DNA from: Apostichopus japonicus
Lineage: Eukaryota; Echinodermata; Holothuroidea; Aspidochirotida; Stichopodidae
Assembly (NCBI RefSeq): GCF_037975245.1
Contig: NC_092574.1
Location: forward strand, 9,025,713-9,089,712
Direction: 5' to 3'
DNA length: 64,000 nt
Both the position numbers and the translations under genes were made by a program. The stretch's first letter is position 1, and every line of letters starts with the position of its first letter. Below are positions 1-12,500 of this stretch, piece by piece. Under the pieces are notes generated by a model. That model saw only the letters and a list, made by a program, of their open reading frames with translations. It was not told the DNA's origin and made no database searches.

Positions 1-308
1 ACGAAATAGGTGGAGGCAGCAAAATAGAAGAAGGCAACGAAATCGAAGGAGTCAACGAAATAAAAGGAGGCAACAAAATAGAAGGAGGCAGCAAAATAGA
101 AGGAGACAACGAAATAGAACGAAGCAACGAAATAGAAGGAGGCAACGAAACCGAAGGAGTCAACGAAATAGAAGGAGGCAACGAAATAGAAGGAGGCAGC
201 AAAATAGAAAGAAGCAACGAAATAGAAGAAGGCAACGAAATAAAAGGAGGCAACGAAATAAAGGGAGGCAACGAAATAGAAGGAGGCGAAATCGATCGAG
301 GCAACGAA
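1..308. repeat. 18-bp minisatellite upstream of ZDHHC
   Basis: About 17 imperfect 18-bp units built on gaaggaggcaacgaaata run from the window edge to about 300 bp before the ZDHHC start codon. Because the unit is a multiple of three, one plus-strand frame stays open and reads as a Glu/Gly/Asn/Ile hexapeptide repeat. The array is cut by the window edge, so its full length is unknown. It is most simply a promoter-proximal minisatellite. Confidence 0.85.
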
Positions 309-403
309 ATGCGTTGCGCTTTTGGCGTTCCATATTTCTATGTGTTTACTTTGGAATGCCCCTTTGACCTATCGCGCAAGGATGGGCGAGGGATCTTTCG
401 CAA

Positions 404-411
404 TGACGTAA
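404..411 (+). promoter_or_regulatory. CRE/ATF-like site upstream of ZDHHC
   Basis: TGACGTAA, a CRE half-site variant, lies 93 bp before the ZDHHC start codon in non-repetitive sequence. The position suits a core promoter or 5' UTR. No TATA box is evident. The role is inferred from the motif only. Confidence 0.3.
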
Positions 412-503
412 TCTGGCAGAAACAACCGTACGTAGACTGGCAACACTTTTCTCTTATCAAAGGATAGAAACAGCTTAAACCGACCAAAGAAGTTCCGACT
501 ATT

Positions 504-3500
504 ATGGGGGCCTTGAAAACATGTTTACGAATAGTAGGATGGATTCCAGTGGTCTTCATCACAGCAGTTATTCTTTGGGCATATTTCGCATATGTTGTTG
601 AATTATGTTATCGTAAGTCGGCCGATTTTGACTTGTATGTTCTCACGAAATTTCACGCAATATTTTGTGCACTGTAGTGTAGGCTCAATGCCGTTCCCGG
701 ATGACTAACATTGGTGTTGTGAATACCGTTGTAATACTAGTAGTACCGTAGAAAAGTAGCCTATACAACTGCTCCGCTTAACTTTAGCATATAATTAGTA
801 AGCTAGAAGTTAGTTACCTTACTGTACCACCGGCCTATCTGATTGATATTGCGTGGAATAAGTGTATAGCGTAGGTAAGTTGGTAATTAAAGGTTAGGTA
901 CAATTATAGAATACAGGGCCATTCATTAACTCTTCCCAGCATCCGGATGCACGGTGTGTCTGTACATGTCCGTACACGTATGACGCCCTCTAAAATCCCA
1001 TCACGTATTTCATTTTGACTCCGCATCCGTGCATCCACCACGGGAGTACTAGGAAAGGACTTAAGAAGATTTTCGAAAAGTCTCCCCATATACCATCACA
1101 TATTTCGTTTTGACTCCGCATCCGCGCATCCACCCCGGGAGTACTAGGAATGGACTTCGATAATTTTTTTAGATAAGTTTCAACATATACCATCACGTAT
1201 TTCCAATACTGGAAGCCCCGCATGTACGAAGATTTTCCACATCAATAGTGTGTCGTTCTTAAAAGGCATCCGTACATGTGCAACGCCCTCTAAAATTCCA
1301 CCACAGAAGTACTAGGAAAGGACTTAGGAAATTTTTGACTCCGCATCCAAGCATCCGCGCATCCACTCAAATAGAAAGAACTTGGACTTTGACATTTTTA
1401 CTCACATATGTACTGGGGTGAGACTGAGCATCCGCGCATCCGGATGCTCAGATAGAATCGTCGAGTGGCCCTGCATTCTATAATTACTCCAAAGGTTACA
1501 TGTGACCTTAGTCAGTATTTTGATATGCCTTCATGACTCTCTTTTTATCACCCACGTTAACTAAACTGAAGTAAAATTGCCGAAAAGAAATGTGTTAGTG
1601 AAATGTTTTCTTCACAACCCGTACAATTATCGTTTGTCTTGTGTTTACTTTTAACGCTGTTCAAATTCGTGTTCTGAAAAAAAATATCACGGTCATCCCG
1701 ATCACCTGATGGTCTTGCAGCTAGAAAACTACTCTGATAATGACAGTATATGTAAATATTTACTTACAATCATCTAAGAATTTTTGTTAACTAAGGAAAA
1801 AGTTAAAGTTGGAAACATGTGTTCATCAATGTAAACGAAAAACCAACTGAGAGACGCCTTGTCTGATAACTGATAAGAAGAAATGTTGAAAGGAAACTTA
1901 CAAAGAAAATAAAATCTATTAGCATACAAAGAAGAATTGTCCAACAGCAACATCTGTAATTTCCAGCCATGTATGCAACATTTTAACTCCTTTAAATATT
2001 CCTTGACTCAAGCCTGACGCCAGGTGTATCTTGTGAATAGTGGACTGTGATTGGTCTAATGTTACCTGTTGCATATTCGTTGTTAAACTTACAGAGCCCT
2101 GCTCAAATGTTTTCTCACTGCATGATAGGCCTGTGTTCTGGGCCGGCTGCGTGCGGGGCTATACATGTCGTATGGTATTGTGGATTGCGCAATGTACCTT
2201 TCAAGTTTTAACGATCATTTTTTGAACACGAACTGTGCTTAATGTGTTTGAAAAGATTTTCTCCATATCCTCTACTGTTAAATGAAGTTAAATAATAAGA
2301 ACAACACGAAGAGGACAAGGTCACCTAACTGATTCACGCATATAAGAGCTGCATAGCCTAATGTTAGGCCTAGCTATCCACCCTCAACCACTGGTAATGG
2401 GGTGTGCCGATCGTAGCTGACAATGTCGTCTAGCAGAAAAGCTTTCTCTTGTTGCAATTTACTCTCATATTGCAAAAAGAACAGTAAATAGGAGAAACTG
2501 AAGTCAACAAATGATGGATGGAAGCTTTAACTTTTTTTTCCAGTATTTGCAATTCACATTTCAGTTTTGTTCGATTTTTTGTTTTTTTGTTTTTTTTTAA
2601 ATAAAAAATAGTACCAAAATTCGGAAAAACTGGTTTCGATACTAAAACCGGTTTACTGTGCAAGCCTTATGTAGGCATACATGCCTATGCATAGGAAAAG
2701 TTTTTTAACTTCAAACAAAGTGTCTTGATTCATAACAATTCACATATTAGCCCCAACTGTGTAGGCCTAACGTTAGGCATATTTGCATTTGTGCCTACTC
2801 AGCCTTAGGAACAGGTTGTAAGGCATTACAGTAGGTGATGATGTAATGAACATTTAAACTCAAGTGCCAATTTTAAAGTGATGACTGCATTTATTCCTGG
2901 TTTAATATTGATCAGGAGCAATATTCTAGCCTTAACTGTTGGATGACTCCTTACAAAGGGATTAATGGATTTGATACTTCTGGTTAAGTTATTAGGTTTT
3001 GTTCTATTCATTCACTGCCTTAGAAACATTTATTCTCCAGTACTGCATATTATGCTATTAAATTATGTGACTTAACCTTTGAAAGGATATCAGATGTTGA
3101 GAACTTTAATAAGTGGCCATCTTAGATGGAATGGGAGTCAAAATGAAGTTGAAGGTTTACTGTCATGTTTGAGGCCAAGGTCCCCCCACAGGACTTAACA
3201 ACTTAACCCCCGGTCTTCTTCTTCTTCTTCGTCATTGGTAACTTCTCACACCCACACACCAAAGTGTGCACAATGCAAACAGTCACCCAATTATATCTAC
3301 AAGTTACCTTGTAAGTCCCCATACACCTGGGTGAAGATAGGCAATGGAGATAAAGTGCCTTAACCATTGACACAACTCCCAATGATCTGGTCTTAGACCA
3401 CAAGTCCACTGCCTTAAAATCACTTCAGAATGGTTCCCAACTTGGCAAAAGAAGCAATACATTTGTGACAATGGTATTCAATTGTTCTACATCATTCAAT

Positions 3501-6500
3501 GCAGTAATGCATCCATGGGTACTGTTTATAATATAATATTTATAATGCTGAGAGAATTTACAGTACTACTTCACAATATCAGTGCTGACTAATATTGTTT
3601 AGAAATGGGGTACTGGTCATGTACACTAAAATAGTTTACTAGATAAATGTGTGTGGTGCAGTATGGTACAATTTGGTCATGAAAAACAGCATTTTGAGAA
3701 ACTTTTAGTCATATACAATAAATAGCTCCGGATAAGCTGTATGATGGATACTGCACCACACAGTGTTCAATATTGAGATATATATGTTGAAAAGATCTAT
3801 AGACCACGTGCATCAGAACCGTAAAGATCTACTGTACTGTTAGGACTGATAAGACGTCGCCTCTGGAGAAAAAAAAAACGCCATTGCTTGTTGAAGATTA
3901 TACAAGAGTGACCATTATTTTACTTCCTAGCAATGCAGAAACATCAACCTTCAAGTTTGAAGGACACCATTACAACTAATAGTGTTAATCTAGGCATGTA
4001 GCAATTAATGAAGTGAGATGAAAAGCATGGTAAACATGTTCTCCTTTGTTGTAAACCGAAACACTGTGCACAGTAATAAGTGTTTTGTTAGTTCAATAGA
4101 TTCCTGAAATCATAGTACATACCATGACATGTACTGTAATTATCATCAGTCATCACTTGATAATTGTTGTGATAATAGAGATCATCCTAAAAGAATCCTT
4201 ATTGTTCATAGAAAGTAAAAGCTGTCAGCACATGCATGCCACAGTTATTTTAATGAACAGTACCATACTACAGTACAAAGCATATTATTGCCCAAGCCTA
4301 GCATATTATGAAGAACGTCGGTGTTGCCCGAGTATAACGTATTGTTTAGTATGTTGGTGTTGCCCAAGCCTAACGTCTTGTAAAGTATGTTGGTGTTGCC
4401 TAAGCCTAACATATTATAAGGTATGTTGGTGTTGCGCAAGCCTAACGTGTTGTAAAGTATGTTGGTGTTGCCCAAGCCTAACGTGTTGTAAAATTGTTGG
4501 TGTTGCCGAAGCCTAACGTATTGTAAAGTATGTTGGTGTTGCCCAAGCCTAACATATTATAAGGTATGTTGGTGTTGCCCAAGCCTACCATATTGTAAAG
4601 TATGTTGGTGTTGCCCAAGCCTAATGTTTGTAAGGTGTCTTGGTGTTGCCAGAGCCTAACGTATTGTAAAGTATGTTGGTGTTGCCCAAGCCTAACGTAT
4701 TGTAAGGTATGCTGGTGTTACCCAAGCGTGATGTTTGTAAGGTATGTTGGGGCTGCCCAAGCCTAACGTATTGTAAAGGATGTTGGTGTTGCCCAAGCCT
4801 AATGTATTGTAAAGTATGTTGGTGTTGCCCAAGACTAATGTATCATAATTATGTTGGTGTTGCCCAAGCCTAACATATTGTAAAGCATGTTGGTGTTGCC
4901 CAAGCCTAACGTGTTGTAAAGTATGTTGGTGTTGCCCAAGCGTAACGTATTGCCCAAGCCCAACGTGTTGTAAAGTTTGTTCATGTTGCCCAAGCCTAAC
5001 ATATTGTTAAGTATGTTGGTGTTGCCCAAGCCTAACGTGTTGTAAAGTATGTTGGTGTTGCCCAAGCCTAACGTGTTGTAAAGTATGTTGGTGTTGCTCA
5101 AGCCTAACGTATTATAAAGTATGTTGGTGTTGCCCAAGCCCAACGTGTTGTAAAGTTTGTTCGTGTTGCCCAAGCCCAACGTGTTGTAAAGTATGTTGGT
5201 GTTGCTCAAACCCAACATGTTTTTTCTGTCTTTCAAATTAATTTGGATTTCCTTCATGCTGTGTTATTAAGTAAAGGACATTATGTTGAACTTTCGTTTT
5301 GATACAATTTTTTTATTTTCTCTCTGCCCATTCACAGTGACAGTGAGAGTTGCCAAGGGTCAACCTTTGCTGTGTGGTGAGTACTTTCAAGTTAATTCAA
5401 TGGCTTTAGTAGAGTAATTGCCAGTCTAAATTGCAAATGATACAATACCAGTGAACATGAGTGTAACTCATTTCGTTTCGATTTGTTTGTTTCAACAACA
5501 CGTGTTACATATAATACAGTCTAAATAGAAATGAATGCACAAACACGGTGTGAAGGAAGTAAACTGAACACTTTCATATTCTGTTGTTTCTATATATTGA
5601 ATGTGGAAAACTGCACATGTTCATATTATGAATGCAATCACATCTTTCAAAAGATATATATGTTAAGTAACTTGTACAATATGCAGGAGAGAGTCTTTAG
5701 GTATCGTTCAATTGGGGAATTCGGAAATCAAAGTTTATCTTTGATTCTTTGATTTAATTTCTCTGGGCAAATGAATGGACTATTCGATCTGTACAGTAGT
5801 TCTGTACAGTGGTTACCTCCTAACATTATAATGTAACTACTGACTTCACGTTTGTTTTCTTTCCCCTTCTAACTCTACTGTTTTCTTCTTGCTTTTACAG
5901 TATTGTACCTGCTGTTGTTTCACTTTTTCTTGTTTATGTTCCTATGGGCCTACTATCAAACAATATTCGGTAGTCACCCTGGAGTACCTGGAGAGGTTTG
6001 TGTGTTTTTCTCGTTTAAATGTTCATTTTGAAACAGTTAAATTCATTAACGGCATTAAGATCACTTTCACATGTAAGCCAAATATATGATCAAAAACCAT
6101 AAAAACTGCCTGGTCAGTGGAAACTGGAATCAAAACCCTGACCACCAAGTTATTTAAGCCATGTTGTGCATTGGTGTGTATCTTTGTGTCACTCTGACCG
6201 GGTTGTGTTATATATTGGGCATAAATTTGCTACTCTTTTGTAGATTAAAATTGGTCTACTGCTACTCAGTTATGAAGCATTTAAACCACATGCAGGAAAC
6301 TTTGTGTCCCACAAACTCAACGGAATGTATTATTTTTTGTTTGCAAATCTTGGAGCTTTGTAGTCATTTCCTTTGTTCATAGTGTGATTTTAGTTAGACC
6401 AAGTAATAGAATATTTTTAAGTATTTTTTTTTGGCTGGAGTAAATCAGATTGTGGCTTAGTGAACACATCTTGCTGTTTTAATATCAGCTTACCTCTGGG

Positions 6501-9500
6501 AACTCTGATATCTGACTGCTTTAGAAATATGTATATATCTGTTATGTTCTCAGTCAGCTCACTCAGTGCCAGGAACTACCTCCCCCCTAGGGCTCCATAC
6601 ATGCCCCCACCTTACACCCATAATTACAATTTAGAGGCACAACCCGACATAGAAGTGGGTATGTGTTGCCTGGAAGTGTCCATGGGGGCTCTTTGGCCTT
6701 GGGGTCCCATGATCCTAAGCTGCTCTTAGGTACTAATCTCATATGTCTATTGTATTTATCAAGCACCGAGTTGACTACTGTTGCATGTCATTAGTAATCT
6801 TACAAAATAGATGAACCGTGTAATAATTGTCTTGTTTGTTTAGTCTGCCAACATTAATTGTTTTCTTTCTTAAAGAAACAGTGAAATCGATGTAATTCCA
6901 AAATTTTTATTTCTCGCTCTTCCAGTTTTACTTATCAAGTGATGAGGTTCAAAGAATTGAATCAGAGGATCGATCCGGGGAACAACAAGAAATTTTGAAA
7001 GAAATCAGTAGAGATAAAGCCCTACCTGTCTATACGAGAACATACGGTGGCGGTAAGTGTTCCGAACGACTCATCATTTGATTGAATTTACACTGAATAC
7101 TGTTCAGATCATCGTTCATAGTATGTCATTGAGCACTGTGCAGCTATTAGAACATTTTCTGTCAAATTCAAAACTACTCTTGATCAAAAGGAAAGCTCAG
7201 TTGACAATGCTGAAGGTTTCAAATCATTTTATCTTTAATGTCACAGGGTTGGCAGGATTATGTTATCATTCTGTTCATCTCAAGACCCAATAATTGTACC
7301 GTTAGCTGTTGTACAAACTTACCCCCCCTCCACCTAATCTCTCAAATCACCAAATTTTGGAGTATGTTGTAGTTCGACCTCTTTTTAAAAATGACCAACT
7401 TTATTGTCTGCTTGGAGAGGATCCAGCAACAGCCATCCGTGTTTTGACATGGAATGACCACAAATATATATGTTTCTTTTTCGCTCTTTTCACTAGGAAT
7501 ACGCTACTGTCACATCTGCAAAATTATTAAGCCAGACAGATGCCACCATTGCTCAGTCTGTGATCGGTAAGCCATCAATTACTCGCCGTAATTTTTCAAA
7601 ACTTTTAAGATGTGATCGAAGGGATCATATGCACTACAGTATGTGAATATGTTCTGTCCCGTTGACAATTGTCAATGTGAATACTTCTTCCTGTCAGAAA
7701 TTGTTGTTTTGCTTGCTACAAAGCAGCTCTGCAGGTTTATGTGAGTTACAGATAACCTGTGTCATGTGCCTCAAGTCTTGATAAAGGTTCTAGTAAATAA
7801 TATCAGTTTGTACAAAGTTAGTTTAATAGTGAAATGAATATTGGCAATCAGTATACTATATAGTGTCATTGTTCCTGTAATCAACTGTACTATAATAACA
7901 AAGTGTTTTTGAGAGGTCTCCAAAGGAGGTGGATGCACAGTAAAGCATAGTGTTAAGGTCAATACTTACTGTGTGGTGCATGTATCACACTTGATATTCT
8001 GGGAACAAATTTCAACTTTTCATTTCTTCTGTTGATGCCTGTGGGCAAACTTATGAAGATGAGCATAAATAATCATAAAAATTCTTGAATTTTTATGATG
8101 ATAAAGCCAGTGCTCAGTCAGCATCAATGGATTGCCTAGAAATGCAGCTGTAGATAATGCTTGAAATGGATCAGCACTCCAACTTCAATTGTACAGAATG
8201 GAGTAATCTATGGCATTGTATTTAATAACATTCTTCTAATGGCGTCTCTGTATTATGTGATGTCATGGTATGGTGTATTTATAACACATTTTGTATTGAG
8301 TCTGTAATGTATTACACAGAGTATTTGAATGATATCATGGACTCTGATCTCCATGGTTACATGGTAAGGAGTCTGCATTGAATAATTTATCTGGTATCGC
8401 ATTGCAAAATGGACAAATTGCTATGCAAAATGGGCAAATTGCTCTACAAAAGTGCAAAGATGCATAGCAGTTATTGTACACAGAACGTCCACAGAAAGTT
8501 CATAGCCTTCATAATTGCAATTGAAAACGTTTACACTAAATTATTCCTTGGTCTGTATGATAGTATTGCATTTGTTGTCCCTAAAACAGACCTTTGACCT
8601 ATTCTATCTTAATACTTATTTTCTTTTCTCTCCCCCTGAACAGATGTATTCTCAAAATGGATCACCACTGCCCGTGGGTGAACAACTGTGTGGGCTACGG
8701 CAATTACAAGTTCTTTGTCTTATTTTTAATGTATGCCTTGCTTTTCTGCCTCTATGTTGCTATTACTACATTGCCATACTTTGTTCAATTTTGGCAGGTG
8801 AGTTCAAAGAGATTATTATAGCTATGTACTAAGAAATAAGCATTATGTGTGGCAATGATGACTGTCAACAAAGTTTTATCGCTTCAAATGTCCAAACTTC
8901 AGTAAAGTTGAATATGATACGAGAAGAATTACAATACTCCGGGTTTTTCAGAAAGTTACCTTCACAACATGTTTGGAATGCTCTATTATAACAGAATAAT
9001 TGATGATAATGAGGTTGGCACCTCATCTCAGGTTGTAATATTAATTCTTGTATTTCAACCAAAATGTATAATTTTTTATATCATCATGACACACTAGGAA
9101 AGTGTAAAACAAACAGTTGAATAAAACATAGGAATATTAGCTGAGAAAAAATAAAATAATTAGGGCCAAACAAGAAAGAAAATTCTTTGGGAGGGGAATA
9201 ATGTACCCCGACCAGGCATAAGAAGTGCACTGTTGCAGTATCAAATGATTTCGAGTTTTACTCTTTTGTAGTCTCGTTGTGACTGGTACGAGACCTTCAA
9301 CGGTAACAAAAAATAATGGGAAACTGTATAATAGATCTTTATGGAAGCTACTTCTTTTAAAATGGTCCGCATGGATGGTACAGTTTGTCAATGCCAACTT
9401 CTGATGTGTTTTCAGAGACTACAAAAGGTTTCAAAGAATATTCTGCAAAAAACTTTAATGACATAGCAGGATTTTAGCGTGTTGAAACTATCCATCTATG

Positions 9501-12500
9501 TGTCTTAATGCTCTTTCCTTAGTATCACAGGTTTGATTGTAGAGTGTTTCCTGTTGTCTACCTGTTGGTGCTTAAGTTGTATGGACAGGTACTCTTAGTG
9601 TTAACCCTAGTTATCTGAAATGTGATACTAAATATTTGCCATAAAGACAAGTTTATAGAACTGATATTGTTTGTAGCACTAATCCCTTTTTTTAATACTT
9701 TTTTTGTCATCAGATGATGAGAGATATATTTGGAGATATTAATCCATTGAATGTTAATCTTTTTCCATAGTTGCTATTTTTATGCAAGACTTCTTAAAAT
9801 TTGCACCTGTTAGTGATTTTGATCTAGCTAAGCCAGATTTCCACGGCTAGGTCGGATTAATGCTTTGATCTGTCAAATTTCCCATTACACCTCGGTTTTT
9901 GCCAAACTTGAGACTTGACCATTACAGAATTCAAACTTGGGTCGGTCACATATCCATGAATAGTCAGTCAATATTTAAGCCCCCCAAAAAATCTCCATGG
10001 CTGATCCCGCATAATATCCTGGTCAAATCACCATGGCTTTGCCTGTTTAATACCTGGGTCTGTCGTATTTTCGTTTATAGTCTCGCTTCATTCCATGGGT
10101 CTGTAAAATTTCTCTGATTCGTTGAAATTTTGTACCCCGGGTCGGCAATATATTCAGGACTTGGTCCACCATGTACAGTATGTCTGCCAAAGTTCCACAA
10201 CTAGACCTGTTTTGTAATTTAGTCTGCCAAATTATCCCTGTAGAGTTCCTCTTTTAATACCTGGCTCAGAACTTATTCGATACACCGTTTCATCCCCTAT
10301 TCTCCGAACCTATTTAGACCAACATTTTGTAAAAATCAATTTTAAACGAACACAGTCGTATAATTTTGAATGCTTTCTCTTACCCTGAACAGAAGGGCAT
10401 TGACAGCCACGGTGCTGGCGGCTTCCAAACGGTCTTTCTCTGTCTTCTAGCAGCTATGTTTAGTCTGAGTGTGTTAGCACTAACGTGCGTACACATTCGT
10501 TTGACTTTGACAAACCAGTCGACGATAGGTACAAAATAAACCTTGCGGCTCTCCTCTGCTTGTTTGACACCCTTCATCTCAAGCTTTCCTGCATGTCTTA
10601 CCACTCTGCCCATTTCACTTTTTACCCAAGCTGAACAATTGTACACAAAGCTGTACTTAATAACCATACCAAAAATAAAATCCCATTTTCATTTTCTTTG
10701 CAAAATGATGGATAAGAGAATAATATCTTTGTTTATGCAGACACAAATCTCAGTATAAAGACATAAACATTAATATTAATAAATACAAATACATAAACCA
10801 GTCTGGTATTAAACATTGTGATCTTAATCTTGGGATTAGTTGATTTACTAGATATAATATTTAAGTTTTCCATTCTGGTTTTGCATACGGAAATATTTTG
10901 TTAAACACTTGGTACAGTAGTCACTCTGTCCTTCCAAAGTTGAAGACAGCAAAACTTGCTTGAGCAATCAACATCTTCCATCCTCAAGACGTCTGATCCT
11001 TACAACCTCCATGCAAGAACTATAACTTCGATCCTCGGGTACTTATAATATATGTTATCTGTCACTATACACCAACTCTGCTAGTAATCTAACTCAGTTT
11101 CTTTGTCACCGTAAATCAACTGGTACTCAAAATGAAATCCTCATGTAACTTAAATCAAACCCTGGTAGTAGTTTAACAATCTCACAATCAGATCATATGG
11201 TACTCTGAATCAAATTATTGGGTTCCCTTAATCAAGGCCCTTTGTAACTCAAAATCACATCCTCTGGAACTCTAAAACAGACCCTCATGTAATCTATTTC
11301 AAAATTCTCAAGTACTCTTAGCTCAAATTCTCTGGTACACTTAATCTAGTCCTATGTCACTCCTCATCAAATTATCTTGTACTCCTATTTCAAATTCTCT
11401 CGTAATCTAAACCAAAATCGGCAGCTACTTTTAATCCAATTTAAAACAAGTTCTCTGGTACTCAAGATCGATTTCTTTCATATGCTTTTTTTTATTTCAA
11501 AATAAAATCTTCTGGTACTCAAATTCAAAATCCTCTATAATCTTGGAACAAGTTGTATCTTGTACTCTAAATAAGCCTGGTTGGTACTAACATCGCATTT
11601 CTGTTAGCCCGACCTCATGGTATGATATCGAAACAAGGGAATAGTAGTCAGTTATAGATCAAACATTTCTCCCATGTTGAAATATTTGTATATTCTTTGC
11701 AGCATAGCCAATCTTTATAGCCTTTCCAGTTGGAAAGCCTTGCTCCATGGCAGTGTTGGTCTTAACGCCAGCTTTCTCAATTGATCAATTAGCTTCATTC
11801 TCTGTCTTCCACGTAGGATATGCAAGACAGCGATGCCGCCCGTTTTCACATCCTCTTCCTCTTTTTGGCGTCGATAATGTTTGCAATCAGTGTCACAATT
11901 CTGTTCTGTATGCACATCAGACTGAGCTTGGTTAATCAGAGCACTTTAGGTATGTACACGACGATGCCTAAACAATCGTGATATTTGCTTCAAACAGATT
12001 CTTGGGAGGTTTTGAAAAAAAAAGAAAAACGACAAAAAGTAACCTGAAATTGATCTGGATGGTATTCTTTCTATGTCTAAAGCCTTAAATTGATGGCAAA
12101 AAAATGTCAATTTCTTATCATATTTAATAAAAAATTATGGTAAGGTGAAAAAAGGTTGAAATATCTGAAGTATCGATGAAAGAAAAAACAGAAAATAGAT
12201 TTCCCAAAACGAATGATAATCTAGCTAATGTGAATAGTGGTCATATGGTTGGAAAAAAATATTCAGGGAGAAAGTATAATATAGTCTATATTGTAAAGTG
12301 CGATGTCTTCTCCATTCTTGCGACAGGCATGAAAATCTATGCATTTCTGTTTTCTGCTTTTCTTTCGCATATTTGCAGTTTTCCATAAATGCTCACCAAA
12401 TATTCATTAATGTCCTATTGGAATTAGAGCCCATTTTTTTGGCATTAGTATTTCAATGCTTTGCATATTACAGCTATCCAGCCATCATTGCATTCATCTC

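Noticed and set aside
4835-5257. 140-residue [12 protein letters not shown] repeat protein on the minus strand
   Set aside because: It is a translation of the 36-bp minisatellite. The array is intronic and units vary freely.
10380-10667. 95-residue minus-strand ORF over exon 7a
   Set aside because: It is the antisense shadow of a well-supported plus-strand exon.
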